Origin: Desulfurobacterium pacificum
Lineage (GTDB): Bacteria; Aquificota; Aquificia; Desulfurobacteriales; Desulfurobacteriaceae
Reading direction: 5' to 3'
DNA length: 64,000 nucleotides
NCBI RefSeq assembly: GCF_900182835.1
Contig: NZ_FXUB01000001.1
Location: 493,954 to 557,953 of the forward strand
The position numbers were made by a program, and so were the translations under genes. The notes below the pieces were generated by a model. That model ran no database searches. It was given only the letters and a program-made list of their open reading frames with translations, and was not told the origin of the DNA. This document shows, one piece after another, positions 43,450-54,370 of the stretch (the first letter of the stretch is position 1; every line of letters begins with the position of its first letter).

Positions 43450-44072
43450 GATATGAAGTTAGAGTTATAGGTTCAGCAGGACAGGGTTCTATCCTGGCAG
43501 CGGTGGTTTTAGCTACGGCAGCCGCTGAAGAAGGTTTGTGGGCTACTCAAACGGCTACCTACGGCGCTGCCATGAGAAGTGGTGTTTCTTTAGGAGACGT
43601 AGTCATTTCTGATAACCTCATAGACTTTCCCAAAACTACCAATTTAGATGCTGTAATAATTCAGTCTCAAGAAGCTTACGACGATATGATTAAAGGGAAG
43701 CCTGTGAGGCTTGACCCTGAATGTAGTGAAAACGATGCTGACGTTTTAGTTAACGTTAAACCTGGTGCACTGGTAATTGTTGATGCAGACTTAGTTCAGT
43801 GCGACCTTGATGCAAATATGTACAGAATCGTTTCAGCGCCTATTGCAAGAACGGCTGCAGAAGTTTTAGGAAGAAGACAGGTTATGAATATAGTGGCTCT
43901 CGGCGTTTTCCAGGTAGCTACGAGCTTACAGTTTGACGGTAAACCTTTAATTTCTGAAGAATCCTTTATTAAAGCAATAGAAAAAAGCGTTCCGGCAAGG
44001 TTTATTGACCTTAACAAAAACGCATTTAAGGAAGGCGTTAAAATAGGTAAGGAAGCAATTGCTAAAATTTAG
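43446..44072 (+). CDS. korC: 2-oxoglutarate:ferredoxin oxidoreductase, gamma subunit
   Basis: The 208-residue gamma subunit completes the Kor enzyme. It has the gamma-family start RVIGSAGQGSILAAVVLATAAAEEGLWATQTATYGAAMRSG and a C-terminal helix pair with PARFIDLNKNAFKEG. It is last in the sucCD-korDABC operon and is followed by a strong terminator eight bases after the stop codon. Confidence 0.93.
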   Translation: MRYEVRVIGSAGQGSILAAVVLATAAAEEGLWATQTATYGAAMRSGVSLGDVVISDNLIDFPKTTNLDAVIIQSQEAYDDMIKGKPVRLDPECSENDADVLVNVKPGALVIVDADLVQCDLDANMYRIVSAPIARTAAEVLGRRQVMNIVALGVFQVATSLQFDGKPLISEESFIKAIEKSVPARFIDLNKNAFKEGVKIGKEAIAKI

Positions 44073-44079
44073 TAGCTGG

Positions 44080-44104
44080 TCCCCCGATGTGGGGGATTTT
44101 TTTT
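44080..44104 (+). terminator. Intrinsic terminator of the sucCD-korDABC operon
   Basis: A TCCCCC/GGGGGA stem with loop GATGT is followed directly by an eight-T run, a textbook intrinsic terminator. Confidence 0.9.
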
Positions 44105-44117
44105 ATTGGAGGAAAAC

Positions 44118-44531
44118 TTGCAGGCTGAAAAAATAGCTCAATTTATGGTGGAAAACGACAAAGTAGCTATATGGCTTGAAGTAAAGGTTTTAGAAGTAAA
44201 AGAAGGTTACGCAAGAATAGAAATGACCGTAAAAGATAAAATGCTCAATGCTGCCGGTGTATGTCAGGGAGGAGCTATATTCTCCTTTGCAGACTTTGCG
44301 TTTGCTTTAGCTTCAAATAGCTATGGCAATGTAGCGCTTGCCACTTCGGCATCAATAAGCTTTCTAAATCCAGCTTTTGAAGGAGAAAAGTTAATTGCAG
44401 AAGCTGTAGAAAAGAATAGAACAAGAAGAACAGGCGTTTATGAAGTAGAAGTAAGGAAAGAGGACGGAAAGCCCGTTGCTCTGTTTGTAGGAAACGCTTT
44501 TATAAAAGAAAACACAAAGATTCTGAGATAA
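44118..44531 (+). CDS. PaaI-like hotdog-fold thioesterase
   Basis: This 137-residue hotdog protein hydrolyses acyl-CoA thioesters in studied relatives. The family core reads NAAGVCQGGAIFSFADFAFALASNS, equivalent to the PaaI motif CHGG...LAD; here the usual His is Gln, while the Asp of FAD is kept. I chose a TTG start at 44118, five bases after GGAGG. The gene lies just past the kor terminator and upstream of iorAB, and a PaaI-type enzyme would fit removal of stray aryl-CoA from the paaK and ior enzymes (inference). Confidence 0.82.
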   Translation: MQAEKIAQFMVENDKVAIWLEVKVLEVKEGYARIEMTVKDKMLNAAGVCQGGAIFSFADFAFALASNSYGNVALATSASISFLNPAFEGEKLIAEAVEKNRTRRTGVYEVEVRKEDGKPVALFVGNAFIKENTKILR

Positions 44532-44660
44532 CTCCTACTTCATTCCTCCAATACTCCACTACAACAAGTGTTAAAAAGTTCTTTTGAAAAAGGAAGATTT
44601 ATCAACTTTTAAACTGAATACCATTTCTTCCTTCCAAATCTCTGACTTTCAGGATGGTAG

Positions 44661-44681
44661 AATTCATGAATTAAAATTCAT
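44661..44681. promoter_or_regulatory. Palindromic site before iorA resembling an ARG box
   Basis: ATGAATTAAAATTCAT (44666-44681) is a perfect inverted repeat with a 2-base centre. Its core TGAAT-TAAA-ATTCA matches the bacterial ArgR half-site arrangement. It overlaps another perfect 12-bp palindrome, AATTCATGAATT (44661-44672), and a TAGAAT -10-like box (44658-44663). It ends 15 bases before the iorA ATG. Confidence 0.35.
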
Positions 44682-44696
44682 TCATGGGAGCAAAGT

Positions 44697-46484
44697 ATGA
44701 AGAAAACGCTTCTTGGAAACGAAGCAATAGCGTGGGGACTGCTCTACGCCGGCGTTGACTTGATGTCTGCGTATCCGGGAACGCCGAGTTCAGAAATTTT
44801 AGAAACCTACCAGAAAATAATAAAAGAGAAAAACCTGCCTGCCTGGAGTGAGTGGGCTGTAAACGAAAAGGTTGCCTACGAAACGGCTTACGCCGCAGCT
44901 ATAACGGGCAAAAGAGCAGCCTGCGGAATGAAGATGGTTGGATTGAACGTTGCGTCAGACCCGCTGATGAGCAGTGCATACATAGGAAATAAAAGTGGAT
45001 TTTTGATAATTTCGGCAGACGACCCGGGATTTTACAGCTCTCAAACGGAACAGGATTCAAGATATTTTGCAAAGTTTGCAAGAATTCCAGCTCTTGACCC
45101 TTCTAGCCCGCAGGACGCCTTTCACCTTGCAGTTAAAGGAATTGAAATTTCCGAACAGTTTGAGATACCGGTGCTTTTAAGACCCGTTTTAAGAGTGTGC
45201 CATGGAAGGCAAATCGTGGAAATTCCGGATTTTGAGTTTAAAGGCAGAGAAGGAAAGTTTGAAAGGGATATAAACAGGTGGGCTGCCGTTCCGAGAAATC
45301 CGAGACTAAAGCAGGGATACGAACTACTTGAAAAGTTGGAAAGAATAAAGGAATACAACTACGAAGAGTTTTTAAAACCGCAAATAGAAAAACTAAAAGG
45401 CGGAAAGCTTTTAATAATAGCTTCTGGAACGGATTACGCTTACGCTTTGGAAGTTTTAAAAGATACGGGATTGAAGGCAGACATCATAAAAGTTGACATG
45501 CCGACGCCTTTACCGACTGAACCTTTTGAAAGGTTAGGAAAGCTTTACGAAACGATAGTGGTTTTTGAAGAAACCTATCCGCTGATTGAAGAGCAGATAA
45601 AACACGTAGGAAACGTGAAAGGAAAGCTGACGGGCGACGTTTTTGCGATAGATGAAGCTACTCACGAAAGGATTGAAGAAACGTTTAGAAAGTTAGGATT
45701 TTTAGATAAAAGCGTTTATACGGGAATTGAGTTTGAGGGAGAAGTTCCTCAAAGAGTTCCGGCTTTGTGTCCCGGATGTCCTCACAGAACGGTGTTTTTT
45801 GCAATGAAGAGAGTATTTGGGAATAAAGCGATATATCCGTCTGACATCGGCTGCTACACGTTAGGTTTAAATCAGAAAGCGGTTGACACGGTTTTATGCA
45901 TGGGCGGTTCTGTTGGGCTTGCGTGCGGATTTTCAAAATCTGACAAAGAAAAACCGATAGTTGCAACGATTGGAGATTCTACGTTCCTTCACGCCGGAAT
46001 TCCGCCTTTGGTTGACGCCGTTGCCAACAAACACAGGTTTGTTCTGGTAATAATGGACAACAGCACTACCGCGATGACGGGACTTCAGCCGACGCCGGAA
46101 AGAATTGGTGAGGTGAGCATTCCTAAAATCGTTGAAGGGTGCGGAGTAAAGCCGTTTGTCTTGGAATACGACGGCACAATAGGAACGACGGTTTCCTTCT
46201 TTAAAAAGGTTAAAGAAGCCTACGAAAATTCTGAACTTCCAGTTGTGGCAATAGTTAAGGAGTTCTGCACATTTGATAAGGAAAACGTAAAACTGCCCGG
46301 TAAGTTCGCAAAGGTTGACCCGGATAAGTGCACCGGTTGTAAGGTGTGTATAAACGAGTTTGGATGCCCGGCTTTTGAGTGGAAGGACGGCAAGGTGGAA
46401 GTTAACCCTTACTTCTGCGTTGGGTGTGGCGTATGTCTTTCAGACCTTTGCCCGTTTGACGCGTTTGTGGAGGTAAAAAGATGA
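44697..46484 (+). CDS. iorA: Indolepyruvate:ferredoxin oxidoreductase, alpha subunit
   Basis: IorA with IorB interconverts aryl-pyruvates and aryl-acetyl-CoA with ferredoxin. The 595 residues show the alpha-type N-terminus LLGNEAIAWGLLYAGVDLMSAYPGTPSSEI, a TPP domain with CPGCPHRTVFFAMKRVFGN and GDSTFLHAGIPPLVDAV near 430, and two C-terminal [4Fe-4S] motifs (CTGCKVCINEFGCP, CVGCGVCLSDLCPF). The first ferredoxin motif has a longer third spacing, typical of IorA. GGGAG precedes the ATG. In an autotroph it may run in the carboxylating direction to make aryl-pyruvates. Confidence 0.94.
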   Translation: MKKTLLGNEAIAWGLLYAGVDLMSAYPGTPSSEILETYQKIIKEKNLPAWSEWAVNEKVAYETAYAAAITGKRAACGMKMVGLNVASDPLMSSAYIGNKSGFLIISADDPGFYSSQTEQDSRYFAKFARIPALDPSSPQDAFHLAVKGIEISEQFEIPVLLRPVLRVCHGRQIVEIPDFEFKGREGKFERDINRWAAVPRNPRLKQGYELLEKLERIKEYNYEEFLKPQIEKLKGGKLLIIASGTDYAYALEVLKDTGLKADIIKVDMPTPLPTEPFERLGKLYETIVVFEETYPLIEEQIKHVGNVKGKLTGDVFAIDEATHERIEETFRKLGFLDKSVYTGIEFEGEVPQRVPALCPGCPHRTVFFAMKRVFGNKAIYPSDIGCYTLGLNQKAVDTVLCMGGSVGLACGFSKSDKEKPIVATIGDSTFLHAGIPPLVDAVANKHRFVLVIMDNSTTAMTGLQPTPERIGEVSIPKIVEGCGVKPFVLEYDGTIGTTVSFFKKVKEAYENSELPVVAIVKEFCTFDKENVKLPGKFAKVDPDKCTGCKVCINEFGCPAFEWKDGKVEVNPYFCVGCGVCLSDLCPFDAFVEVKR

Positions 46485-47005
46485 GATATCAGATAGTTTT
46501 AACGGGAGTTGGCGGTCAGGGAACGATATTCTTGGTGAAGCTCCTTTCAAGGTGCGCCTTAAACAGAGGAATTGACTTTATAGGAACGGAAACGCACGGA
46601 ATGGCGCAAAAGGGCGGAACGGTTATTTCCTACTTGAAAATTGGAGACTTTAAAGCACCGCTGATAGGAAGGGGAAGGGCAGACCTGCTTTTAGGTTTGT
46701 ATCCAACAGAAACTTTAAGGTTTCTGCACTACTTAAAGCCTGACGGCATTGTTGTTACAAATGGAGGGGAGGATTTTCCTGAAATTCCGTTTAAAACGTT
46801 TAAAGTTCCTGCTTCTGAACTAGCAGTAAAGGGGGAATTTAACGTTAAGTCACTCAACGTATTTTTACTTGGATTTGCGATGAAGCATCTTGAGGATTTT
46901 CCGTTTACGAAAGAAGAAGTTGAAAAGGCGATAGAAGAAGTTGTTCCTAAATTTGCAAAGGCTAACCTTGAAGCTTTTAACAAGGGGTATAGTTGGAGAG
47001 AGTGA
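46481..47005 (+). CDS. iorB: Indolepyruvate:ferredoxin oxidoreductase, beta subunit
   Basis: The 174-residue beta subunit starts YQIVLTGVGGQGTIFLVKLLSRCALNRG and holds GTETHGMAQKGGTVISYLKIGD near 40, both standard for IorB. It overlaps iorA by four bases (ATGA). The downstream membrane-protein gene begins within its last codons. Confidence 0.93.
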   Translation: MRYQIVLTGVGGQGTIFLVKLLSRCALNRGIDFIGTETHGMAQKGGTVISYLKIGDFKAPLIGRGRADLLLGLYPTETLRFLHYLKPDGIVVTNGGEDFPEIPFKTFKVPASELAVKGEFNVKSLNVFLLGFAMKHLEDFPFTKEEVEKAIEEVVPKFAKANLEAFNKGYSWRE

Positions 47006-47463
47006 GGGGATTTTTATTCCTGCTTTTAGCCTGGAGTACTTTGGGGACCATAGGTCCCTTCCTTTCTTACTTTAGCCTTCAAAAAGCGGGCTTCAGTGAA
47101 GAAAGAGCGTTAACTTACTCTGTAGTCACTTTTTTAGCAGACCTATTGAACGTTTTACTCTTGGCACTTGTAATAAAAGCTCAAGGTATGAAGTATTCTG
47201 AAGCTGTAGAAAAGGCAACATTAATCTACATTCCTGTTTGGCTTTCTGACGTTTTTGACGCAGAACAACAACTAAGGGTTTTGAGTAATTTAGGTTTGCT
47301 GGTCAGTTTCTTTGTTATCTACAGGCTTTTTAGGAAAAATTTTATAAAAATTTCTGTCTATCACCTGATTTTATACGTTTTAAACGCAGCAGTATCGGAG
47401 TGGATAGCTACCAATCCGCTTCTAAAAACTATTATTGAGGACGCTGCCACTCAAGTTCGGTAA
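46993..47463 (+). CDS. Predicted membrane protein, unknown function
   Basis: This 156-residue protein has four or five hydrophobic helices (FLFLLLAWSTLGTIGPFLSYF, VVTFLADLLNVLLLALVI, NLGLLVSFFVIYRLF, VYHLILYVLNAAVSEW). It may belong to the broad Yip1-like membrane group, but I cannot confirm this. Two starts are possible: TTG at 46993 (GGGG five bases before) or GTG at 47002, overlapping the iorB stop. Either start is coupled to iorB. The 3' end overlaps the convergent HD-GYP gene by 32 bases. Confidence 0.6.
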   Translation: MERVRGFLFLLLAWSTLGTIGPFLSYFSLQKAGFSEERALTYSVVTFLADLLNVLLLALVIKAQGMKYSEAVEKATLIYIPVWLSDVFDAEQQLRVLSNLGLLVSFFVIYRLFRKNFIKISVYHLILYVLNAAVSEWIATNPLLKTIIEDAATQVR

Positions 47464-49546
47464 GTTCAGTCTTTAGTAGTTCAACGTTGTCTACGTTGTA
47501 AAGTTCGTTAAGTTCTAACCTTACACCGAGTTCTTTCTCTATTAGCTTGACTTTCTCAGAAATCTCTTCGTTGGAAACAGAAGAAGGAACGAAGAAAACA
47601 AAATTATCGCCGGAGTATCTAACGATAGAAAGTGGTTTTATATGCTTTTCTATAAGTTGAACCAAGCTTTTAAGTATTCTATCACCTTCCTGCCAACCTT
47701 TTTTGACGTTAATATCTCTCAGTTTCGTTACATCTACAGAGAACGCCTTGAGTGAAGGAGAACGTTCTTTTGAAAGGGCAAGGGCAAACTCCAGCGCACT
47801 TCGGTTGTAAGCACCTGTAAGGTGGTCTCTGAGGAAATAGTCAAGACGGCGTTTTTCTATTTCTGAAAGGATTCTGTAGTCTAAAAACTCTTTTCTGCTT
47901 TCGGGAGGATTTTCCCTTAACAGAATCGGTAGAGCTACTTCAACAACATCTGGGTCAAAGAGTTTTCCTGCAAGTTCTTTTATCTCTTTTACTGCTTCTT
48001 TTTTACTCATACCTTTTCTGTAAATTCTATCGCTTGTCATCGCATCAAAGGTATCTGCTACAGCGATTATCCTTGCATCTATCGGTATTTCGTCTCTCCT
48101 TAAACCTTCGGGGTATCCAGAACCGTTCCACCTTTCGTGGTGATACTTAATACCCGTAAGAGAAACTTTGAGCGGCTCTATATTTTTCAATATTTCATAA
48201 CTTAACAGAGGGTGAATTTTAATTATCTCGTATTCCTCTTCAGAAAGTTTCGCCGGCTTTAAAAGAATGCTATCGGGAATTCCTATCTTTCCTATATCGT
48301 GGAGAAGTGCAGCCATGTATATTTTAGAAACTTCAGAATCAGGAAGTCCTAACTCTTTGGCAATCCTTTTTGAGTAATACGCCACCCTTTCTGAATGACC
48401 ACGAGTGTAAGAGTCACGAATTTCTATGCTCCGTATGAAACTTTTAATTACCGTTTGCGTTAGTTTTTCCTCTCTATCTAACTTTTCTTCCAATTCCGAT
48501 ATGAGGTTTTTAATTTTTACTGAAACTCCTATAGATTTAGCCACATTTCTTATGAAATTCTTGACTTCCTCTGGAAGTTTTTCTTTTTTCCTCTTAAAGA
48601 AAATCACGTATCCTAACGTTTGTGAGAGAACATTTAAAGGCATACCGAATATGTATTTGATTCCTAATCTCTTTTCCTCTGCAGAGAAAAGACTTTCTTT
48701 ACTCGTCTCAACCTCTCTGTTTAGTTCAAAAATGTAAGGCTCAATACCGTTAAGCTCATCTTTGTTTCTTTTAAGGGAAAAGTGAGTTTTAGGGGTAATT
48801 ACTTTTATGTTGAAGGTGTTGTCGTTAGAAAGAATACCTATCATAACGCCGTCAGTTCCTGTAATCTTCAGAACTTTCCTCATAAGCTCTATAAATTCTC
48901 CATTAAAACCTTTGCCAACAGTTAAAAGCTGAATGAAGTTTGAAATCAATTCAGCCCTTTCATCCCTTTCTTTTATACTGTCTATCATCTTGTTGATGCT
49001 TTTTCTGATTCTGCCGAATTCATCTTCGCCCTTTTCAGGGATTTTTTTCAGTTCACCGGATTGAATCAGGTCAACGTCTTTTCTGATTCTGTTTAAAGGG
49101 TTGAGGTAGAGTTTTTTCAAAAAGATTACGATGAGGAGCTGGAGAAAGAGAAGGACTGCAAGGATGGAAAGGGAAACTTTTTGGGCTAAAGAAGAAGCAG
49201 ATTTTTCTATCCTGCTTTTATCAAGTTCTATAGTTACATTCAGAGAACCATCCGGGAAAATGAGTTTTTTAGTTATCTGGTAGGGAGAAGGAGTTTGGGG
49301 GGTGGAGAAGGTTACGTGGGAGATGAGGGGGGATTTTTCCAAAACAGCTTTAAGTTCTTTTCTTTTTGAAACACTGCCTGTTGAAACAGCTACAACTTCA
49401 AGGTACTTTTCTACGTTCAAAATAGCTTGTCTCTTTAAATTATCGGACGCAAGGTAAAAAGTAACGAAATAACCTACTATTCCCATGAGAATTGAAATTG
49501 TTAGAATCACCAAGGTCAAAAGCCAGTACTTGTCCTTTAATCTCAT
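47432..49546 (-). CDS. Membrane sensor with HAMP, GAF-like, HD-GYP and degenerate GGDEF domains
   Basis: This is likely a c-di-GMP phosphodiesterase. Of 704 residues, two membrane helices (about 10-32 and 125-148) bracket a periplasmic sensor of about 90 residues. A HAMP linker follows (LNPLNRIRKDVDLIQSGELKKIPE), then a GAF-like region and an HD-GYP domain with LLHDIGKIGIPDSILLKPAKL and HHERWNGSGYPEGL, both catalytic motifs intact. The C-terminal GGDEF-like domain has RYSGDNFVFFV in place of RYGGDEF, so cyclase activity is probably lost and it may bind GTP or c-di-GMP. The start is the ATG at 49546, overlapping the lipoprotein stop (TAATG), so the lipoprotein is its likely ligand-binding partner. 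Confidence 0.9.
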   Translation of the reverse strand: MRLKDKYWLLTLVILTISILMGIVGYFVTFYLASDNLKRQAILNVEKYLEVVAVSTGSVSKRKELKAVLEKSPLISHVTFSTPQTPSPYQITKKLIFPDGSLNVTIELDKSRIEKSASSLAQKVSLSILAVLLFLQLLIVIFLKKLYLNPLNRIRKDVDLIQSGELKKIPEKGEDEFGRIRKSINKMIDSIKERDERAELISNFIQLLTVGKGFNGEFIELMRKVLKITGTDGVMIGILSNDNTFNIKVITPKTHFSLKRNKDELNGIEPYIFELNREVETSKESLFSAEEKRLGIKYIFGMPLNVLSQTLGYVIFFKRKKEKLPEEVKNFIRNVAKSIGVSVKIKNLISELEEKLDREEKLTQTVIKSFIRSIEIRDSYTRGHSERVAYYSKRIAKELGLPDSEVSKIYMAALLHDIGKIGIPDSILLKPAKLSEEEYEIIKIHPLLSYEILKNIEPLKVSLTGIKYHHERWNGSGYPEGLRRDEIPIDARIIAVADTFDAMTSDRIYRKGMSKKEAVKEIKELAGKLFDPDVVEVALPILLRENPPESRKEFLDYRILSEIEKRRLDYFLRDHLTGAYNRSALEFALALSKERSPSLKAFSVDVTKLRDINVKKGWQEGDRILKSLVQLIEKHIKPLSIVRYSGDNFVFFVPSSVSNEEISEKVKLIEKELGVRLELNELYNVDNVELLKTELTELEWQRPQ

Positions 49547-50049
49547 TACCAACCTTCACACGAGAAAAACTTTATACCTTTCGGGATATAAATCCTCTCT
49601 TCTCTTTCTAAAACTTTCTTAACTGCCGGGTCTTTTAAATAGTCTATTCCCGACCCCCAACCTTTTAAAAAAGCAATTACTTTCTTTTGTTCCTTTAGAA
49701 AAGAATTCTTAACAAGGAGATAGTAAAAATCCCCTCTCCACTCCGCTATTTTACACAACTTCACCCAGTCGCTAAGCTTGGAAGTAATAAAGTCTGCTGT
49801 TTTCTTATCGGTCAAAACAACGTTATAGGTTGAAAAGTTCAAAAACTTAATCAATTCCTGAGAAGAACTTACTACGTCCGTAGAAACGTTCAGGTTCTCT
49901 TTTGAAAAGAAAGAAAAAAACTCAGCAGCTTTAATGGGAGAAAGTAGAAACTTTTCATTGGTTATTACGTTAACATCTGTTTGACCACACGAAAACAAAA
50001 CAAAAACGCACATACATAACAAGAGCAAGGAATTCAACAGCTTTTTCAT
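49546..50049 (-). CDS. Small periplasmic binding-protein-like lipoprotein
   Basis: This 167-residue predicted lipoprotein has a signal segment ending LFSCG (lipid-modified Cys about 21). The mature part resembles one half of a periplasmic substrate-binding protein of the NMT1/SsuA kind: NVITNEKFLLSPIKAAEFFSFFSKENLNV, then STYNVVLTDKKTADFI and DFYYLLVKNSFLKEQKKVIAFLKGW. It is much shorter than a transporter binding protein (about 300). No ABC transporter genes are near. The one-base overlap with the HD-GYP gene points to a sensory role. Confidence 0.6.
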   Translation of the reverse strand: MKKLLNSLLLLCMCVFVLFSCGQTDVNVITNEKFLLSPIKAAEFFSFFSKENLNVSTDVVSSSQELIKFLNFSTYNVVLTDKKTADFITSKLSDWVKLCKIAEWRGDFYYLLVKNSFLKEQKKVIAFLKGWGSGIDYLKDPAVKKVLEREERIYIPKGIKFFSCEGW

Positions 50050-50080
50050 GGGGAAAATTGTAACTCAATCTTTCGTAAAT

Positions 50081-53009
<2,929 letters not shown>

Positions 53010-53049
53010 ATTACCCCCACAAAGGTTGGTTTTAATAGGTGATAGGGGA

Positions 53050-53078
53050 ATTTTACTGAATTGTTAAAAAAATGTAAA
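53050..53078 (-). promoter_or_regulatory. Promoter of the nfnAB operon
   Basis: On the minus strand TTTACA (5/6, 53073-53078) and TAAAAT (5/6, 53050-53055) are spaced 17 bases. The predicted start at about 53043 leaves a leader of some 33 bases with GGGGG before the nfnA ATG. Confidence 0.6.
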
Positions 53079-53082
53079 AATT

Positions 53083-53352
53083 TTATTCAAAGAGCTGGTT
53101 ATGACTTCCTATACGAACGAGAATAACTTCATGGAGCGTTTTTCTGTAAATCACTAAAAGGTCTCCACCTAAATGGAACTCTCTAAAGCCCTTCCAATCT
53201 CCAATTAGGGGATGGTCTTTAGCTTCTGGTGGAAGAGGTTTTCCATCAATCAAAAGAGAAAGGTACCTGACCAGCTTTTCAAACTGCTTATCTGTTAAGG
53301 TAACCCTGGTCAGGTCTTTCTTAAACTGCTTATGTCTTTTTAGTTTTAACAC
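53083..53352 (-). CDS. yafQ: YafQ-family mRNA interferase toxin
   Basis: This RelE-fold ribosome-dependent RNase has 89 residues. It matches YafQ closely: LKRHKQFKKDLTR at the start, the RNA-binding PLIGDWKGFREFHLGGDLLVIYR segment and the C-terminal RIGSHNQLF with the catalytic His. It follows the antitoxin with a 23-base overlap, the usual antitoxin-first order. It is the second of three toxin-antitoxin pairs in the window. Confidence 0.92.
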   Translation of the reverse strand: MLKLKRHKQFKKDLTRVTLTDKQFEKLVRYLSLLIDGKPLPPEAKDHPLIGDWKGFREFHLGGDLLVIYRKTLHEVILVRIGSHNQLFE

Positions 53353-53617
53353 GAGATTCAGCCTCTAAAACCAATTCCTCCAGCGAAGCTTCCTCTAAAT
53401 TTTTACCTTTCACTGTTTCTTCCATAACCTTAAGTGTTTCTTTGTTGGGAATGCGCACCTTAAAGGGAATTCCGTTTTCTAAAACGACCTGTGCCAGAAA
53501 TATGTTGACGGCATCAGACAGGCTTAAACCATAGTGGGACAAAATTCTCTTCGCTTTTTCTTTAATTTCAGAATTCAAATACAAGTTACTCCTTTCCTTC
53601 TTAACAACTTCGTTCAC
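53330..53617 (-). CDS. dinJ: DinJ/RelB-family antitoxin
   Basis: This is the antitoxin and autorepressor paired with YafQ. The DNA-binding ribbon-helix-helix region is ERSNLYLNSEIKEKAKRILSHYGLSLSDAVNIFLAQVV, the DinJ/RelB pattern, and the charged C-terminal 40 residues are the toxin-wrapping part. I chose the GTG at 53617, preceded by GGAGTGG, giving 95 residues; the longer frame to 53656 would cover the -10 box of the likely promoter. Confidence 0.82.
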   Translation of the reverse strand: MNEVVKKERSNLYLNSEIKEKAKRILSHYGLSLSDAVNIFLAQVVLENGIPFKVRIPNKETLKVMEETVKGKNLEEASLEELVLEAESRVKTKKT

Positions 53618-53647
53618 ATTCCACTCCAAAATAGGCTTACACCTCTG

Positions 53648-53675
53648 AATATACACAATGTTTGCGCAAAATCAA
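53648..53675 (-). promoter_or_regulatory. dinJ-yafQ promoter with palindromic operator
   Basis: TTGATT (53670-53675) and TATATT (53648-53653) are spaced 16 bases on the minus strand. The spacer holds the perfect 10-bp palindrome TTTGCGCAAA (53661-53670), well placed for autorepression by the ribbon-helix-helix antitoxin. Confidence 0.5.
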
Positions 53676-53680
53676 CACAA

Positions 53681-54334
53681 CTAAAGGGATTTTTGAACTT
53701 CAAAGTCTATCTCTTTGCCTAAATGTCCGGTAGCGTTGGCAACGTGAACAACTACTTTTTTGGTTTCTGGGTCATATTCCAAAACGGTAATGCCGCAGTT
53801 AGCCTGCTTGAAAGCCCAGAACTTGTTAAGGTCGGTTTCTAAAAGGTGGCACATCAACACTTTGTTCGTTGCATCGTGTCCTACGATAACTATCAGGTCG
53901 TCGTTGTCGTGCTCCTTTACCACTTCTTCAAAAGCCTTGACGGCTCTATCGTAAACATCTTTCAGGCTTTCGCCGCCCTCACCTGGCATCTTAACTTCGG
54001 CAGGTTTTTCTCTCCAGAGCTTTAAAAGTTCAGGATACTTTTCTTCTACTTCTGAAGCAAGCATTCCTTCCCACTCGCCGTGGTCTATCTCTTTAAAGCC
54101 GTCTTTTAATATGACATCAAGGTTGTGGTGCTTTGCAATTTCCAAAGCGGTGTCTCTACACCTTGAGAGGGGGCTGGAGTAAACGGCTTTAATGGGAAAC
54201 TGCTTAAGAGCTTCTCCCACTCTCCTTGCCTGCTCTTTTCCTTCTTCATTTAAAGGAATGTCCATCTTTCCTTGATATCTGCCTTCAGCGTTCCATACGG
54301 TTTTGCCGTGTCTTACCAGGATTATCTTTGGCAT
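53681..54334 (-). CDS. pspA: Histidine phosphatase, likely metal-independent phosphoserine phosphatase
   Basis: This 217-residue member of the phosphoglycerate mutase-like superfamily has the catalytic phosphohistidine in ILVRHGKTVWNAEGRYQG (His9), the acid in DHGEWEGM near 86 and the second His in IVIVGHDATNKV near 152. The C-terminal VVVHVANATGHLGKEIDFEVQKSL region resembles, from memory, the serine-making PspA of Hydrogenobacter thermophilus, which acts on phosphoserine and not phosphoglycerate. If so it completes serine synthesis. A cofactor-dependent mutase or other phosphatase cannot be excluded. It follows der by 36 bases. Confidence 0.75.
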   Translation of the reverse strand: MPKIILVRHGKTVWNAEGRYQGKMDIPLNEEGKEQARRVGEALKQFPIKAVYSSPLSRCRDTALEIAKHHNLDVILKDGFKEIDHGEWEGMLASEVEEKYPELLKLWREKPAEVKMPGEGGESLKDVYDRAVKAFEEVVKEHDNDDLIVIVGHDATNKVLMCHLLETDLNKFWAFKQANCGITVLEYDPETKKVVVHVANATGHLGKEIDFEVQKSL

Positions 54335-54370
54335 GGTTCTCTCCTGTTAAAAATTTGACGGGAATTATAA

